Below are positions 29,762 through 39,240 of a stretch of 64,000 nucleotides of DNA, one piece after another. The stretch's first letter is position 1. Each line of letters begins with the position of its first letter. The position numbers and the translations under genes were made by a program. Source of the DNA: Tahibacter aquaticus (GTDB lineage: Bacteria; Pseudomonadota; Gammaproteobacteria; Xanthomonadales; Rhodanobacteraceae); assembly GCF_004363655.1 (NCBI RefSeq), contig NZ_SNZH01000010.1:206766-270765 (forward strand). Direction: 5' to 3'. The notes under the pieces were generated by a model. That model saw only the letters and a program-made list of their open reading frames with translations. It searched no databases and was not told the origin of the DNA.

Positions 29762-30273
29762 GGTTTTTCGCCTTGTTTGGACGCAGATTCGGGTTCGGCA
29801 GGCTTCTTCGCCGGCGTATCGCCGCTACCGACCAGGTACTTGCCGATCAATTCTTCCAACTGCACGGAGCTCTGGGTCAGGATGATCTCATCGCCGTCCT
29901 TGAACAGTTCCGGCGAGCCGCCCGGCTTCAGCGCAACGTACTGATCGCCCAATAAACCACTGGTGAACACCGACGCCGCCGAATCGTCCGGCAACTGGTT
30001 GTAACGATTGTCGATCGCCAGGGTCACCAACGCTTCCAGCCGGTCAGGCTCGAGCTGGATGTCGCTGACGCTGCCGATGCGCACACCGGCAATCTTCACC
30101 GGCGCACGCAGCTTGAGCTGGCCGATGTTGGTGAAACGCGCCTTCAGCGCGTAGGTCGGGCCCTGGCGGTAGTTGGCCAGACTGGTGGTCTGCGTGGCCA
30201 GATAGCCCAGGGCGGCAAAGCCCAGCACGATGAACAGGCCGGTGCCGATCTGGTGGTTACGTCGTTGAGTCAT
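29758..30273 (-). CDS. mlaD: MCE-domain protein MlaD
   Basis: A 171-residue inner-membrane protein. One N-terminal span (IGTGLFIVLGFAALGYLATQ) is followed by the MCE domain (YALKARFTNIGQLKLRAPVK, IAGVRIGSVSDIQLEPDRLE, SAASVFTSGLLGDQYVALKP) and a helical tail with a Lys/Pro-rich end. MlaD forms the hexameric ring that receives lipid beneath MlaC. It lies 18 bases after mlaE. Confidence 0.96.
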   Translation of the reverse strand: MTQRRNHQIGTGLFIVLGFAALGYLATQTTSLANYRQGPTYALKARFTNIGQLKLRAPVKIAGVRIGSVSDIQLEPDRLEALVTLAIDNRYNQLPDDSAASVFTSGLLGDQYVALKPGGSPELFKDGDEIILTQSSVQLEELIGKYLVGSGDTPAKKPAEPESASKQGEKP

Positions 30274-30291
30274 GGCATCGTTTCCGCCGCA

Positions 30292-31062
30292 TCACATCAG
30301 GAAGGCCGTCATCAGGAAATCGATGGCGAGGGTAAGGATGGAAGAAGAGACCACCGTGCGCGTCGTCGCATAGGCCACGCCTTCGCTGGTCGGCGCGGTG
30401 GTATAGCCCTGGTAGGTCGCCACCAGGGTGACTACGCCGCCGAATACGGTGCTTTTCCAGACGCCGTTCATGACGTCGGTCCAGACATCGACCGCACCAG
30501 TCATGTTCGACCAGAACGTGCCGTTGTCCAGGCCCAGCCAGGTAACGGCGACGGTATGTGCGCCGAAGATCGCCAGCGCATTGAAGATGGACGCCAGCAG
30601 CGGCATGGCGACGATGCCGGCGAGAAAGCGGGGCGCGACCACATAAGCCATGGGGTCTACCGCCATCATTTCCATCGCGGCAAGCTGGTCGGTCGCGCGC
30701 ATCAGGCCGATCTCGGCGGTGATGGACGTACCGGCCCGGCCGGCGAACAGCAGCGCAGTGACCACCGGTCCGAGTTCGCGGTACAGCGCGATGGCGACCA
30801 CGGTGCCGACGGAAGCCGTACTGCCGAAGCGCGACAGCACCTCGTAGAGCTGCAGGCCAAGCACCAGGCCGATGAACAGGCCGCAGGTCATGATGATGAC
30901 CAGGCTCATCGCGCCGACGAAGAAGACCTGCCGCACGGTCTCGGCGAAATAACGCAGGCTGCGCGGCACGGCCGCCAGCACGGACAGCAGGAACAGGCCC
31001 AGCGCGCCAACCTGGGCCAGGCTGTCGCCGATCAGGCTGGGGCGAGGTTGCGGTTCGCTCAT
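30292..31062 (-). CDS. mlaE: Phospholipid ABC transporter permease MlaE
   Basis: A 256-residue inner-membrane permease with about five spans. Hallmarks are VGTVVAIALYRELGPVVTAL, LLFAGRAGTSITAEIGLMRA and TDQLAAMEMMAVDPMAYVVA. The ATG at 31062 overlaps the mlaF stop by 4 bases and gives the expected length; the longer frame overlaps mlaF fully. It works with MlaF and MlaB in lipid transfer. Confidence 0.96.
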   Translation of the reverse strand: MSEPQPRPSLIGDSLAQVGALGLFLLSVLAAVPRSLRYFAETVRQVFFVGAMSLVIIMTCGLFIGLVLGLQLYEVLSRFGSTASVGTVVAIALYRELGPVVTALLFAGRAGTSITAEIGLMRATDQLAAMEMMAVDPMAYVVAPRFLAGIVAMPLLASIFNALAIFGAHTVAVTWLGLDNGTFWSNMTGAVDVWTDVMNGVWKSTVFGGVVTLVATYQGYTTAPTSEGVAYATTRTVVSSSILTLAIDFLMTAFLM

Positions 31063-31889
31063 GCGCGCTCCTGCGTGAATCCAAGGTCGGCGGCGTAGTC
31101 GCGCGCCGGATAGTGGAACGGCACGGGACCATCGGCCTCGCCGCCGAAGAACTGGCGCGTCCACTCGGTCTCGCCGCGGCTGATCTGGTCCGGCGCCCCG
31201 TGTGCGGCAACCTTGCCGGCGGCCAGAAGATAGATATGGTCGGCAACCCGGCTGACCGCGGCAAGCTCGTGGGCCACGACGATGCTGGTCAGGCCCAGGG
31301 TGTGGTTCAAGGTACGGATCAGTTTCAGCACCTGGTTCAGTGCAATCGGATCGAGGCCGACGAAGGGTTCGTCGTAGATCAGCAGCATCGGATCGCGCAC
31401 GATCGCGCGGGCCAGGGCGACGCGGCGCGCCATGCCGCCCGACAGTTCCGCCGGCATCAGCTCGGCTGCACCGCGCAGGCCTACTGCCTGCAGTTTGGGC
31501 AGCACGATATTGCGGATCAGCTCTTCCGGCAGGCGCGCATGCTGGCGCAGCGGGAAGGCAACGTTCTCGAAGACGGTGAAATCGGTCAGCAGGGCCGAGT
31601 TCTGGAACAGGTAGCCGATGCGCTCGCGCAGGTCGAACAGGCCGTCGCGGTCCAGCGTGGCCAGCTCGCGCCCGTCCACTACGATGCTGCCCGCATCCGG
31701 CCGCAGCTGGCCGGTGATGTGACGCAGCAAGGTGGTCTTGCCGGTACCGCTGGGGCCCATCACGGCGGTTACGCTGCCGCGCGGGATATCCAGCTCGACG
31801 CCGTCGAAAATGACCTTGTCGCCCAGCTTGGTGCGCAGGCCGCGAATGCTGACTAGTGCATCTGTTGACGTTGTGGAAACTGCTGTCAT
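31059..31889 (-). CDS. mlaF: Phospholipid ABC transporter ATPase MlaF
   Basis: A 276-residue ATP-binding subunit. Walker A is GPSGTGKTTL, the signature is LSGGMARRVALARA, and Walker B is LLIYDEPFVGLDP. The Q-loop is YLFQNSALL and the switch His is in VVAHELAA. First gene of the leftward mlaFEDCB operon, with 116 bases separating it from the gmk stop; no clear promoter box can be assigned there. Confidence 0.96.
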   Translation of the reverse strand: MTAVSTTSTDALVSIRGLRTKLGDKVIFDGVELDIPRGSVTAVMGPSGTGKTTLLRHITGQLRPDAGSIVVDGRELATLDRDGLFDLRERIGYLFQNSALLTDFTVFENVAFPLRQHARLPEELIRNIVLPKLQAVGLRGAAELMPAELSGGMARRVALARAIVRDPMLLIYDEPFVGLDPIALNQVLKLIRTLNHTLGLTSIVVAHELAAVSRVADHIYLLAAGKVAAHGAPDQISRGETEWTRQFFGGEADGPVPFHYPARDYAADLGFTQERA

Positions 31890-32005
31890 CGGGGCGCCGT
31901 GCGGGTCGATGGACGTACGGATAGCCGGCCTACCTTAGCGAAAGGCCGGACAGGGCGAAAGCTCGCGCATTCAGGTCGGTTTCATGCGGGCACACAGGCA
32001 CCGCT

Positions 32006-32620
32006 TCACTCGCCCTTGAGCAGGTCTTCGATCTGCATCTGGTGACGCACCAGCTGATTGCCGCTGCGCAGGCGCTGACTGGTCACGATGGCCTGCAGCT
32101 CGCCCAGCGCGGTGGCGAAATCGTCGTTGACGATGATGTAGTCGAATTCCTTGCAGTGGACCATTTCCGCCCGCGCCTCGGCGGTGCGGCGCACGATCGC
32201 CGCTTCGCTGTCGGAACCGCGTGAACGCAGCCGGCGCAGCAGTTCCTCGCGCGACGGCGGCAGGATGAAGATAGTGACGCAGGGCAGTTTGGCGCGTACC
32301 TGCTGCGCCCCCTGCCAGTCGATCTCCAGCAGCACGTCATGACCGGCGGCGAAACGCTCGGCCACGGTCGCGCGCGAGGTGCCATACAGATTGCCGAATA
32401 CTTCAGCATGTTCGAGAAACGCGTCCTTGCCGATCAGCAGCTCGAACTCGGCGCGCTTGACGAAGTGGTAATGCACGCCGTCCTTGTCCCGCGGCCGCGG
32501 CGGCCGCGTCGTGTGCGAGATCGACAGCACGATGCCGGGTTCGCGCTCGAGCAGGGCGTTGACCAGGCTGGATTTGCCTGCCCCCGAAGGCGCCGCGACG
32601 ATAAACAAGGTTCCGGGCAT
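32006..32620 (-). CDS. gmk: Guanylate kinase
   Basis: A 204-residue enzyme that phosphorylates GMP to GDP. The P-loop PSGAGKSSLV is at residues 11-20, and the GMP-binding segments are ISHTTRPPRPRDKDGVHYHF and HAEVFGNLYGTSRATV. IDWQGAQQVRAKLP is also conserved. The start at 32620 is six bases from the yicC stop. A much longer frame reaches upstream through yicC and is a shadow. Confidence 0.97.
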   Translation of the reverse strand: MPGTLFIVAAPSGAGKSSLVNALLEREPGIVLSISHTTRPPRPRDKDGVHYHFVKRAEFELLIGKDAFLEHAEVFGNLYGTSRATVAERFAAGHDVLLEIDWQGAQQVRAKLPCVTIFILPPSREELLRRLRSRGSDSEAAIVRRTAEARAEMVHCKEFDYIIVNDDFATALGELQAIVTSQRLRSGNQLVRHQMQIEDLLKGE

Positions 32621-32625
32621 AGGCA

Positions 32626-33489
32626 CTACTCGATGTTCTGCACTTGTTCGCGCATCTGCTCGATCAGCACCTTGAGCTCGACCGCGGCCTGGGTAGTGCG
32701 CTGGTCCACCGACTTGGAGCCCAGCGTATTGGCTTCGCGATTGAATTCCTGCATGAGGAAATCCAGGCGCCGGCCGTTCGCGTCGGCGAGCTTGAGAATA
32801 CGCCGCGCCTCGGCCAGGTGGGCGCTGAGCCGGTCCAGCTCCTCGTCCACGTCGATGCGCGACAGCTGCAGCACCAGTTCCTGCTCCAGCCGGCCCGGAT
32901 CGGCGCCCTGGCGGAAATCGGCCAGCTTGGTTTCCAGCTTCAGCCGCAGCGCGGCGCGGATTTCCGGCAGCCATTCGCGCACCTGCACGACGACTTTGGC
33001 GATGCCGTCGAGGCGCTCGGCGATGAATCCCGCCAGACGTTCGCCTTCGCGGCCGCGCGTGGCAACCATGTCGTCCAGCGCCTGGTCGAGCAGTGCCAGG
33101 GCCTGGGCATGCAGCTCGGTCTGATCGACTTCGGGTTTTACCATCACGCCGTCGATGCCAAGCAGGCCGACAAAATCGGTCTGCAGGTTGGGAAAACGGC
33201 CGGCCAGCTGGGCCGCGGCGCCCTGTAGCTGCGACAGCAGCACTTCGTTCAATTCCAGCGCCGTCGCGACGCCGCCATTGCTGCGCAGGCGCATGCCCAG
33301 GTCGACTTTGCCGCGGGTCAGGCGGGCGCCGACACGTTCGCGCAACTGCGACTCCAGCGCGCGCAATTCCTCGGGCAGGCGCGGACTGAGCTCCAGGTAG
33401 CGGTGATTGACCGAGCGCAGTTCGCACGACAACAACCCCAGCGGGGTCACGCTTTCGGCGCTGGCATACGCGGTCATGCTACGGATCAT
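32626..33489 (-). CDS. yicC: YicC-family endoribonuclease
   Basis: A 287-residue protein of the YicC family, known in E. coli as an endoribonuclease linked to small-RNA turnover. It opens MIRSMTAYASAESVTPLGLL and has SVNHRYLELSPRLPEELRAL, RGKVDLGMRL and the C-terminal GRRLDFLMQEFNREANTLGS. The start at 33489 is chosen because MIRSMTA is the family N-terminus. It is followed closely by gmk and is divergent from rph. Confidence 0.95.
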   Translation of the reverse strand: MIRSMTAYASAESVTPLGLLSCELRSVNHRYLELSPRLPEELRALESQLRERVGARLTRGKVDLGMRLRSNGGVATALELNEVLLSQLQGAAAQLAGRFPNLQTDFVGLLGIDGVMVKPEVDQTELHAQALALLDQALDDMVATRGREGERLAGFIAERLDGIAKVVVQVREWLPEIRAALRLKLETKLADFRQGADPGRLEQELVLQLSRIDVDEELDRLSAHLAEARRILKLADANGRRLDFLMQEFNREANTLGSKSVDQRTTQAAVELKVLIEQMREQVQNIE

Positions 33490-33557
33490 GGCGGTCCCGG
33501 TCGGGAAAAGGGTCGCAATGGTAAACTCGCCGCCCGCTTTCCCCAAGTTTCCAATCC

Positions 33558-34286
33558 ATGACCTCTGCTCAGCGCCCCTCCGGCCGCGCGCCCGACCAAC
33601 TGCGCCCCATCGTCCTGCAACGCCACTACACCTGCCATGCGGAGGGTTCGGTGCTGATCAGCTGCGGCGATACCCGCGTTCTCTGCACGGCCAGCGTGGA
33701 GGAAAAAGTGCCGCCCTTCCTGCGCGGCAAGGGCGAAGGTTGGATCACGGCGGAATACGGCATGCTGCCGCGCGCCACCAAGGAACGCACCCAGCGCGAA
33801 GCCGCCCGCGGCGGCCAGGGCGGCCGCACCATGGAAATCCAGCGCCTGATCGGGCGCAGCCTGCGCGCCTGCGTCGACCGCGGCGCCCTGGGCGAACGCA
33901 CCATCACCCTGGACTGCGACGTGCTGCAGGCCGACGGCGGCACACGCTGCGCAGCCATTACCGGCGCCTATGTCGCCCTGGTCGACGCGGTACGCCAGCT
34001 GCAGGCCAAGCGCCTGATCAAGAAAGATCCGATCTTTGGCGCCATCGCCGCGGTCTCGGTCGGCATCTACAAGGGCCAGCCAGTGCTGGACCTGGACTAC
34101 GCCGAAGACGCCAACTGCGATACCGACATGAACGTCGTGATGAACGACGGTGGCGGCTTCATCGAACTGCAGGGCACCGCTGAAGGTCACGCCTTCCGCA
34201 ACGACGAGTTGCAGGCCCTGCTGGCATTGGCCAACAAGGGCGTGAGCGAGCTGGTCGCGCTGCAGCGCGCCGCGCTGGCAGCCTGA
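33558..34286 (+). CDS. rph: Ribonuclease PH
   Basis: A 242-residue phosphorolytic 3'-exonuclease that trims tRNA precursors. The family core is present: [60 protein letters not shown] and [40 protein letters not shown] carries the catalytic acids. Divergent from yicC; the gap of 68 bases must hold both promoters. Confidence 0.97.
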   Translation: MTSAQRPSGRAPDQLRPIVLQRHYTCHAEGSVLISCGDTRVLCTASVEEKVPPFLRGKGEGWITAEYGMLPRATKERTQREAARGGQGGRTMEIQRLIGRSLRACVDRGALGERTITLDCDVLQADGGTRCAAITGAYVALVDAVRQLQAKRLIKKDPIFGAIAAVSVGIYKGQPVLDLDYAEDANCDTDMNVVMNDGGGFIELQGTAEGHAFRNDELQALLALANKGVSELVALQRAALAA

Positions 34287-34294
34287 GCAACCCG

Positions 34295-34978
34295 ATGAAA
34301 ACCATCGTCCTGGCCAGCGGCAATCGCGGCAAGCTGGCCGAGCTGCGCCAGCTGCTGGCCGGACTGGATCTCGACGTCGTGGCCCAGACCGAACTGGGCG
34401 TCGACGACGCCGAGGAAACCGGGCTCACCTTTGTGGAAAATGCGCTGATCAAGGCGCGCCATGCCAGCCGCATCAGCGGCCTGCCCGCCCTGGCCGACGA
34501 CTCCGGCCTGTGCGTGAATGCGCTGGACGGCGCGCCCGGCCTGTACTCGGCGCGCTATGCCGGCCAGCACGGCAACGACGCCGCCAACAACGCACGCCTG
34601 CTGCAGCAACTGAGCGGCATTGCCGAGGCGCAGCGCGGCGCACATTTCCACTGCAGCCTGGTCTTGCTGCGCCATGCGCTGGACCCGGCGCCGCTGATCG
34701 CAGAAGGCCGCTGGTTCGGCCGTGTACTGCAGGCCCCGCGCGGCGACGGCGGCTTCGGCTACGACCCGCTGTTCCTGCCGCACGGCTTCGCCATTTCCGG
34801 CGCGGAATTCGCACCGGCAGAAAAAAACCGCCTGAGCCACCGCGGCCTGGCCACGGCGCAGCTGCTGCAGCTATTGCAACAAGAACGGGCGCGCCAGCGC
34901 GAGGCCGATCAAGGGGAACTGGCGCACCGGCGCGATATCATCCAACGGGAGCCGGCGCGCACGCGCGCCAAGCAATGA
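34295..34978 (+). CDS. rdgB: XTP/dITP diphosphatase (RdgB/HAM1)
   Basis: A 227-residue house-cleaning enzyme that hydrolyses dITP and XTP to monophosphates. Motifs are VLASGNRGKLAELRQLL, GLTFVENALIKARHAS, LPALADDSGLCVNALDGAPG, GDGGFGYDPLFLP and AEKNRLSHRG. About 30 residues after the usual end (LLQLLQQ) form a charged Arg/Glu/Gln-rich tail not typical of the family. It starts 8 bases after rph and overlaps hemW by 4. Confidence 0.95.
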   Translation: MKTIVLASGNRGKLAELRQLLAGLDLDVVAQTELGVDDAEETGLTFVENALIKARHASRISGLPALADDSGLCVNALDGAPGLYSARYAGQHGNDAANNARLLQQLSGIAEAQRGAHFHCSLVLLRHALDPAPLIAEGRWFGRVLQAPRGDGGFGYDPLFLPHGFAISGAEFAPAEKNRLSHRGLATAQLLQLLQQERARQREADQGELAHRRDIIQREPARTRAKQ

Positions 34979-36132
34979 TCGCGCCGCCGCTCGCGCTGTA
35001 CGTGCACATTCCCTGGTGCGTGCGCAAATGCCCCTACTGCGATTTCAATTCGCATACGGCGCCCAGCGGGCTGCCCGAAGCCGACTATGTGCAGGGGCTG
35101 ATGGCCGACCTCGACCAGGATCTGCGCGACTACGCCGCAGCGCTGGCCGGCCGCCCCGTGGTCAGCGTGTTCTTCGGCGGCGGCACGCCCAGCCTGTTCG
35201 CGCCGGCGTCGATCGCCGCCATCCTCGATGGCGCGCAGGCACGCCTGGCCTTTGCCGACGGTGCCGAGATCACCCTGGAAACCAATCCGGGCACGGTCGA
35301 ACACGGCCGCTTCGAGGACTACCGGCGCGCCGGCGTCAATCGCCTGAGCTTCGGCGTACAGAGCTTCGACGACGCCAAGCTCAAGCGCCTGGGCCGCATC
35401 CATTCCTCGGCCGAGGTGGTGCAGGCGGTGAAACTTGCCCGCAGCGCCGGCTACGACAACTTCAATCTCGACCTGATGTACGCCCTGCCCGAGCAGAACC
35501 TGGCCCAGGCGCTGCACGACGTCGAACAGGCCCTCGCGCTGCAGCCGCGGCATATTTCGCACTACCAGCTCACGCTGGAGCCGAACACCGCGTTTGCCAG
35601 CAACCCGCCGCCGCTGCCCGACGACGATCTGGCCTGGGACATGCAGGAAGCCTGTCAGCAGCGCCTGGCCGCCGCCGGCTTCGACCACTACGAAACCTCA
35701 GCCTACGCCCGGCCCGGCAGCCTCAGCACGCACAATGTGAACTATTGGCAATTTGGCGACTATCTCGGCATCGGTGCCGGCGCCCACGCCAAGCTCAGCG
35801 ACGCGGGGAGCGGCCAGATCCGTCGGCGCTGGAAGATCCGTGCTCCCAAGGCCTACCTGGCCCATGCCGGCAGCGCACGCGGCATCGGCGACGATGCCGC
35901 GATCGCCGCCGCACAGTTGCCATTCGAGTTCATGCTCAACGCGCTGCGCCTGGAACACGGCTATGACCGCGCGCTGTTCGCCGAGCGCACCGGCCTGGCG
36001 GAAACGCAGATCGCCGCGGCACTGCAGCAGGCACAGGCGCGCGGCTGGCTGCAGCAGGAGCCCCAGCGCATCCAGCCGACCGAACTGGGCAAACGATTCC
36101 TCAATGACGTGATCGGACTGTTCCTGCCCTAG
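34975..36132 (+). CDS. hemW: Radical SAM heme chaperone HemW
   Basis: A 385-residue radical SAM protein of the HemN-like group, known to bind heme and deliver it to target enzymes. The cluster motif is CVRKCPYC (Cys 15, 19, 22), followed by SVFFGGGTPSLF, EITLETNPGTVE, RLSFGVQSFDDAKLKRLGR and FNLDLMYALPEQ. HYQLTLEPNT and NYWQFGDYLGIGAGAHAKL continue the HemW pattern. It lacks the N-terminal extension of HemN. The start is the ATG that overlaps the rdgB stop (ATGA); a longer frame through rdgB is a shadow. Confidence 0.96.
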   Translation: MIAPPLALYVHIPWCVRKCPYCDFNSHTAPSGLPEADYVQGLMADLDQDLRDYAAALAGRPVVSVFFGGGTPSLFAPASIAAILDGAQARLAFADGAEITLETNPGTVEHGRFEDYRRAGVNRLSFGVQSFDDAKLKRLGRIHSSAEVVQAVKLARSAGYDNFNLDLMYALPEQNLAQALHDVEQALALQPRHISHYQLTLEPNTAFASNPPPLPDDDLAWDMQEACQQRLAAAGFDHYETSAYARPGSLSTHNVNYWQFGDYLGIGAGAHAKLSDAGSGQIRRRWKIRAPKAYLAHAGSARGIGDDAAIAAAQLPFEFMLNALRLEHGYDRALFAERTGLAETQIAAALQQAQARGWLQQEPQRIQPTELGKRFLNDVIGLFLP

Positions 36133-36185
36133 CGGCTGCATCCACGATCTTCACACGCCCATCCGACGCTCCCAGGGAAACCGCC

Positions 36186-36374
36186 ATGCTCGAATTCGTC
36201 CAGCTGCACTGCCCCTACTGCGGGGAGTCGTTCGAAACCAGCGTCGATCTTTCCGCCGGTGAGCAGGTCTATGTCGAAGACTGCGCCGTCTGCTGCCGGC
36301 CGATCTCGCTACGCCTGCGGGTGGACGCGCAGGGCGAGCTGGAAGCGCTGGAAGCACGTCGCGACCAGGATTGA
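36186..36374 (+). CDS. CPXCG-motif cysteine-rich protein
   Basis: A 62-residue small protein. CPYCG near the N-terminus and CAVCC about 20 residues later form a probable zinc-binding pair of knuckles, matching the CPXCG family of unknown function. The rest is acidic. It follows hemW by 53 bases and may be in the same transcript. Confidence 0.9.
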   Translation: MLEFVQLHCPYCGESFETSVDLSAGEQVYVEDCAVCCRPISLRLRVDAQGELEALEARRDQD

Positions 36375-36473
36375 AAACAAGGCTAAATCCTTTGCTGCAT
36401 AGGCTTTTTGGCTAGTGGCCGGGCCAGGCGTCGCAGCATAGAATCAGGCAAACAGGGAACTCAGGGGTTCGCT

Positions 36474-38855
36474 ATGTATTCCGTGGATCCGGCGGCGCCC
36501 AGAGCAGGGGCGGAACCGCGACTGGTCACGCTGGGCTCGCGCCAGTCGGTGCTGCCGGTACGCGTACGCGGCCTGCTCGAAGGCGTGCTGGGCCTGGTCG
36601 GCAACCTGATCGAGCGCTCCCTGGCCGACAGCCTCAACGACTACGAACAGCAGCTGTTCAAGCAGGCCGAGAAAGCACGCAGCAGCAACGAACAGCATGC
36701 GGTGTTCGAATCGCTGCGCGAGGTCAAGCGCGGCCGCGCCGATGTGGCGCCGCGTTTTCTGCTGTTCCTGGAGTCGTCCCTCGCCCAGTTCGACGGCAAG
36801 CCGGCCGCAACGGCCACGCCGCCGCGGCGCTTCCAGGAACTCGCCCTGGTCGAGACGCGCGACCTGGAGGAAAACATTTCCCTGCAGGAAATCGCCACCA
36901 AGGCCGAAATCCGCCACAGCCAGGTGCTGTATACCCTGGGCCACCGCTTCGGCGTCATGGCCGGCGCACCGGCGCTGGATACGGAACACCTGCCGATAGG
37001 CCCGCAGCAGATCTGCGCCGCACTGCGCTATTCCACGGCCTGCCTGGGCATTGCGCTGGAACATCGCCTGCTGCTGTACCGCCAGTTCGACCGCCGCACG
37101 ATGGCCGATATCGGCAATCTCTACGCCTCGATCAACGACTATCTGATCGAGAACCGCATCCTGCCGCACCTGCAGCTGTCGCAGCGCTACGGCAGCAGCG
37201 CAGCAATGTCCGCCAAACCGGCGACGCCGTCGACACCAGCCGCGGCCGCGGCCGAAACAAACGCCCCGGCAGCAAACGCCGCCACAGCCGGCACGCAGCC
37301 CGGCTCTGCCCATCCGGCTGCGCGCACCGCCGCCAGCCACGAGGACGCGCGCGACTCCGAACTTTTCCACACCTTGCGCGAACTGCTGTCGGGCCGGCGC
37401 CAGGCGCAGGGACAGGCAGCAGCAGCGGCGCCGAGCGGCAGGAGCAGCGGAGTCAGCTCGGACTACGTCGCCACTGGCGAAGACATCCAGTCCGTACTGG
37501 GCAGCCTGCAGCACCGTCCTGCGGCACCGATGGTTCTCGGCGGCCGCGCAGTCCAGCGCACCATCGGCCACGTCAAGCAAGACCTGTTGCAGCAGCTGCG
37601 CCAGTTCACTCCGGACGGCAAGCCACCGCAGCTGAGCGATATCGACGGCGATACGCTGGACCTGGTCGGCATGCTGTTCGACTTCATCGCTAAGGACGTA
37701 CGCGCGTCCAGCTCGACCCAGTCGCTGCTGACCAAGCTGCAGGTGCCGGTGCTGCGCGTGGCTCTGCGCGACAAGAGTTTCTTCACCCGCCGCGCACATC
37801 CGGCACGCCAGCTGCTCAATGCGATCGCCGAGACAGGCCAGTACTGGATCGACGAATCCGAAGGCGAGTCCGATCGCCTGCTGGTAGAAAAGATGCAGCT
37901 GGTGGTGGACCGGGTCAGCAACGAGTTCGACGGCCGCGACGAGCTGTTCGACGAACTGCTCAACGATCTGAGCCGGCATATGGGCACGCTGGCGCGCAAG
38001 GCCGAAGTGGCCGAACGCCGCCATGTGGACGCGGCCAAAGGCCGCGAGCGCCTGGACATGGCGCGCGAACGCGCCTCCCAGGCCATCGCCGAACGGCTGC
38101 AGGACAAGAAGATCAACCGCCTGATCCGCACCATGCTGGAACAGGCCTGGACCGACGTACTCGCGCTGACCATCCTGCGCCAGGGCGAGGAATCCGACGC
38201 CTACCGGCGCCATATCGCCGTGGCCGACCAGCTCATTGCCGGCACCGCCGACGCCGACGACGGCAACCTGCGCAATGACATCGAGCAGGGCCTGGCCCAG
38301 GTCGGCTTCCATGCGGACGATGCCCAGGGCATGGCGCAGCAGCTGCTCGGCAGCGGCGAGCAGGCCAAGGACGACAGCGCGTCCACGCGTACCGAACTGG
38401 CCCTCAAGCTCAAGGCCAAGACTCGCCTGGGCGAGGAACCCGCGGCCAGCGCGCCGGCCAGCGCGTCCGCGGCATCCAGCGCCGGCGCCATGACGGAAGC
38501 GGCCAGGCCGAATGCGCCGCAGGCGCTCAATGCGGAAGAACGCCAGACCCTGGAACGCCTGAAGACCGTACCGTTCGGCACCTGGTTCGAATTCGTCACC
38601 AACCAGCAGGGCGAGACAGTGCGGCGCAAGCTGTCCTGGTTCTCCACGCTTACCGGCCGCTGCCTGTTCGTCAATCAGCGCGGCGCACGTACCGAGGAAC
38701 GCACCTTGCAACAACTCGCCCGAGACCTGGTGCGCAAGCAAGTACGCATCGTCACGCAAGAAAAGGAATCGTTGATCGATCGCGCCTGGGGTGCGATCGT
38801 CGGAACCCTGAAGCAATTCACCGGTGCGGCACCTGCGCCCCAGCCGGCTGCCTGA
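36474..38855 (+). CDS. DUF1631-family protein
   Basis: A 793-residue soluble protein. The first 230 residues are helical (VRGLLEGVLGLVGNLIERSL, NDYEQQLFKQAEKARSSNEQ), then comes a low-complexity Ala/Pro/Thr linker (about 245-330), then the large DUF1631 core (VLGGRAVQRTIGHVKQDLLQ, VDRVSNEFDGRDELFDELLN). The C-terminus carries PFGTWFEFVTNQQGETVRRK and SWFSTLTGRCLFVNQRGART, a PilZ-like beta element. The start at 36474 has AGGGG upstream. Some databases label the family thymidine phosphorylase, which the sequence does not support. The next gene encodes a PilZ protein, so a c-di-GMP-related role is a reasonable guess. Confidence 0.88.
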   Translation: MYSVDPAAPRAGAEPRLVTLGSRQSVLPVRVRGLLEGVLGLVGNLIERSLADSLNDYEQQLFKQAEKARSSNEQHAVFESLREVKRGRADVAPRFLLFLESSLAQFDGKPAATATPPRRFQELALVETRDLEENISLQEIATKAEIRHSQVLYTLGHRFGVMAGAPALDTEHLPIGPQQICAALRYSTACLGIALEHRLLLYRQFDRRTMADIGNLYASINDYLIENRILPHLQLSQRYGSSAAMSAKPATPSTPAAAAAETNAPAANAATAGTQPGSAHPAARTAASHEDARDSELFHTLRELLSGRRQAQGQAAAAAPSGRSSGVSSDYVATGEDIQSVLGSLQHRPAAPMVLGGRAVQRTIGHVKQDLLQQLRQFTPDGKPPQLSDIDGDTLDLVGMLFDFIAKDVRASSSTQSLLTKLQVPVLRVALRDKSFFTRRAHPARQLLNAIAETGQYWIDESEGESDRLLVEKMQLVVDRVSNEFDGRDELFDELLNDLSRHMGTLARKAEVAERRHVDAAKGRERLDMARERASQAIAERLQDKKINRLIRTMLEQAWTDVLALTILRQGEESDAYRRHIAVADQLIAGTADADDGNLRNDIEQGLAQVGFHADDAQGMAQQLLGSGEQAKDDSASTRTELALKLKAKTRLGEEPAASAPASASAASSAGAMTEAARPNAPQALNAEERQTLERLKTVPFGTWFEFVTNQQGETVRRKLSWFSTLTGRCLFVNQRGARTEERTLQQLARDLVRKQVRIVTQEKESLIDRAWGAIVGTLKQFTGAAPAPQPAA

Positions 38856-38872
38856 CGATGAGGGAGTGGCCC

Positions 38873-39220
38873 ATGGTCGAGCACCGTCGCGCACCGCGTC
38901 GAAGAGCCGAAGAAGCAATCCCGGTCGTCAACAGCATCACCGGCGAAGTGGCCGGCCATATCGCCAATCTGTCCATCGACGGCATGATGCTGGTCTGCGA
39001 GCAGCCCGCACGCGAAGACGCGCTGTACCAGTTCAGCTTCGAGTTGCCGGACGAAAACGGCCAGCCATATCGCTACGAGATCGGCATGCACGAACAATGG
39101 ACCGAGCAGGCCAATGTGCCGGGCCAGCATTGGGTGGGCCTGCGCTTCATCGACATTGCGCCGGACGACATGCTGCAGCTGCAGGGCTGGCTCGAACGCG
39201 GCAAGCACAATTGGATCTAG
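38873..39220 (+). CDS. PilZ-domain protein
   Basis: A 115-residue single-domain PilZ protein. The RxxxR-type motif is in EHRRAPRRRAEEAIPV and the second motif is NLSIDGMML (form (D/N)xSxxG), so c-di-GMP binding is likely. The ATG at 38873 is preferred to one 15 bases upstream because GGGAG lies 6 bases before it. It lies 17 bases after the DUF1631 gene and ends where the ApbE gene begins. Confidence 0.9.
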   Translation: MVEHRRAPRRRAEEAIPVVNSITGEVAGHIANLSIDGMMLVCEQPAREDALYQFSFELPDENGQPYRYEIGMHEQWTEQANVPGQHWVGLRFIDIAPDDMLQLQGWLERGKHNWI

Positions 39221-39240
39221 CGCTGCGCCGGCCGCAATGG

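Noticed and set aside
36444..38918. Leftward open frame of 824 codons opposite the DUF1631 gene
   Set aside because: Antisense shadow; the forward frame has a ribosome site and family sequence.
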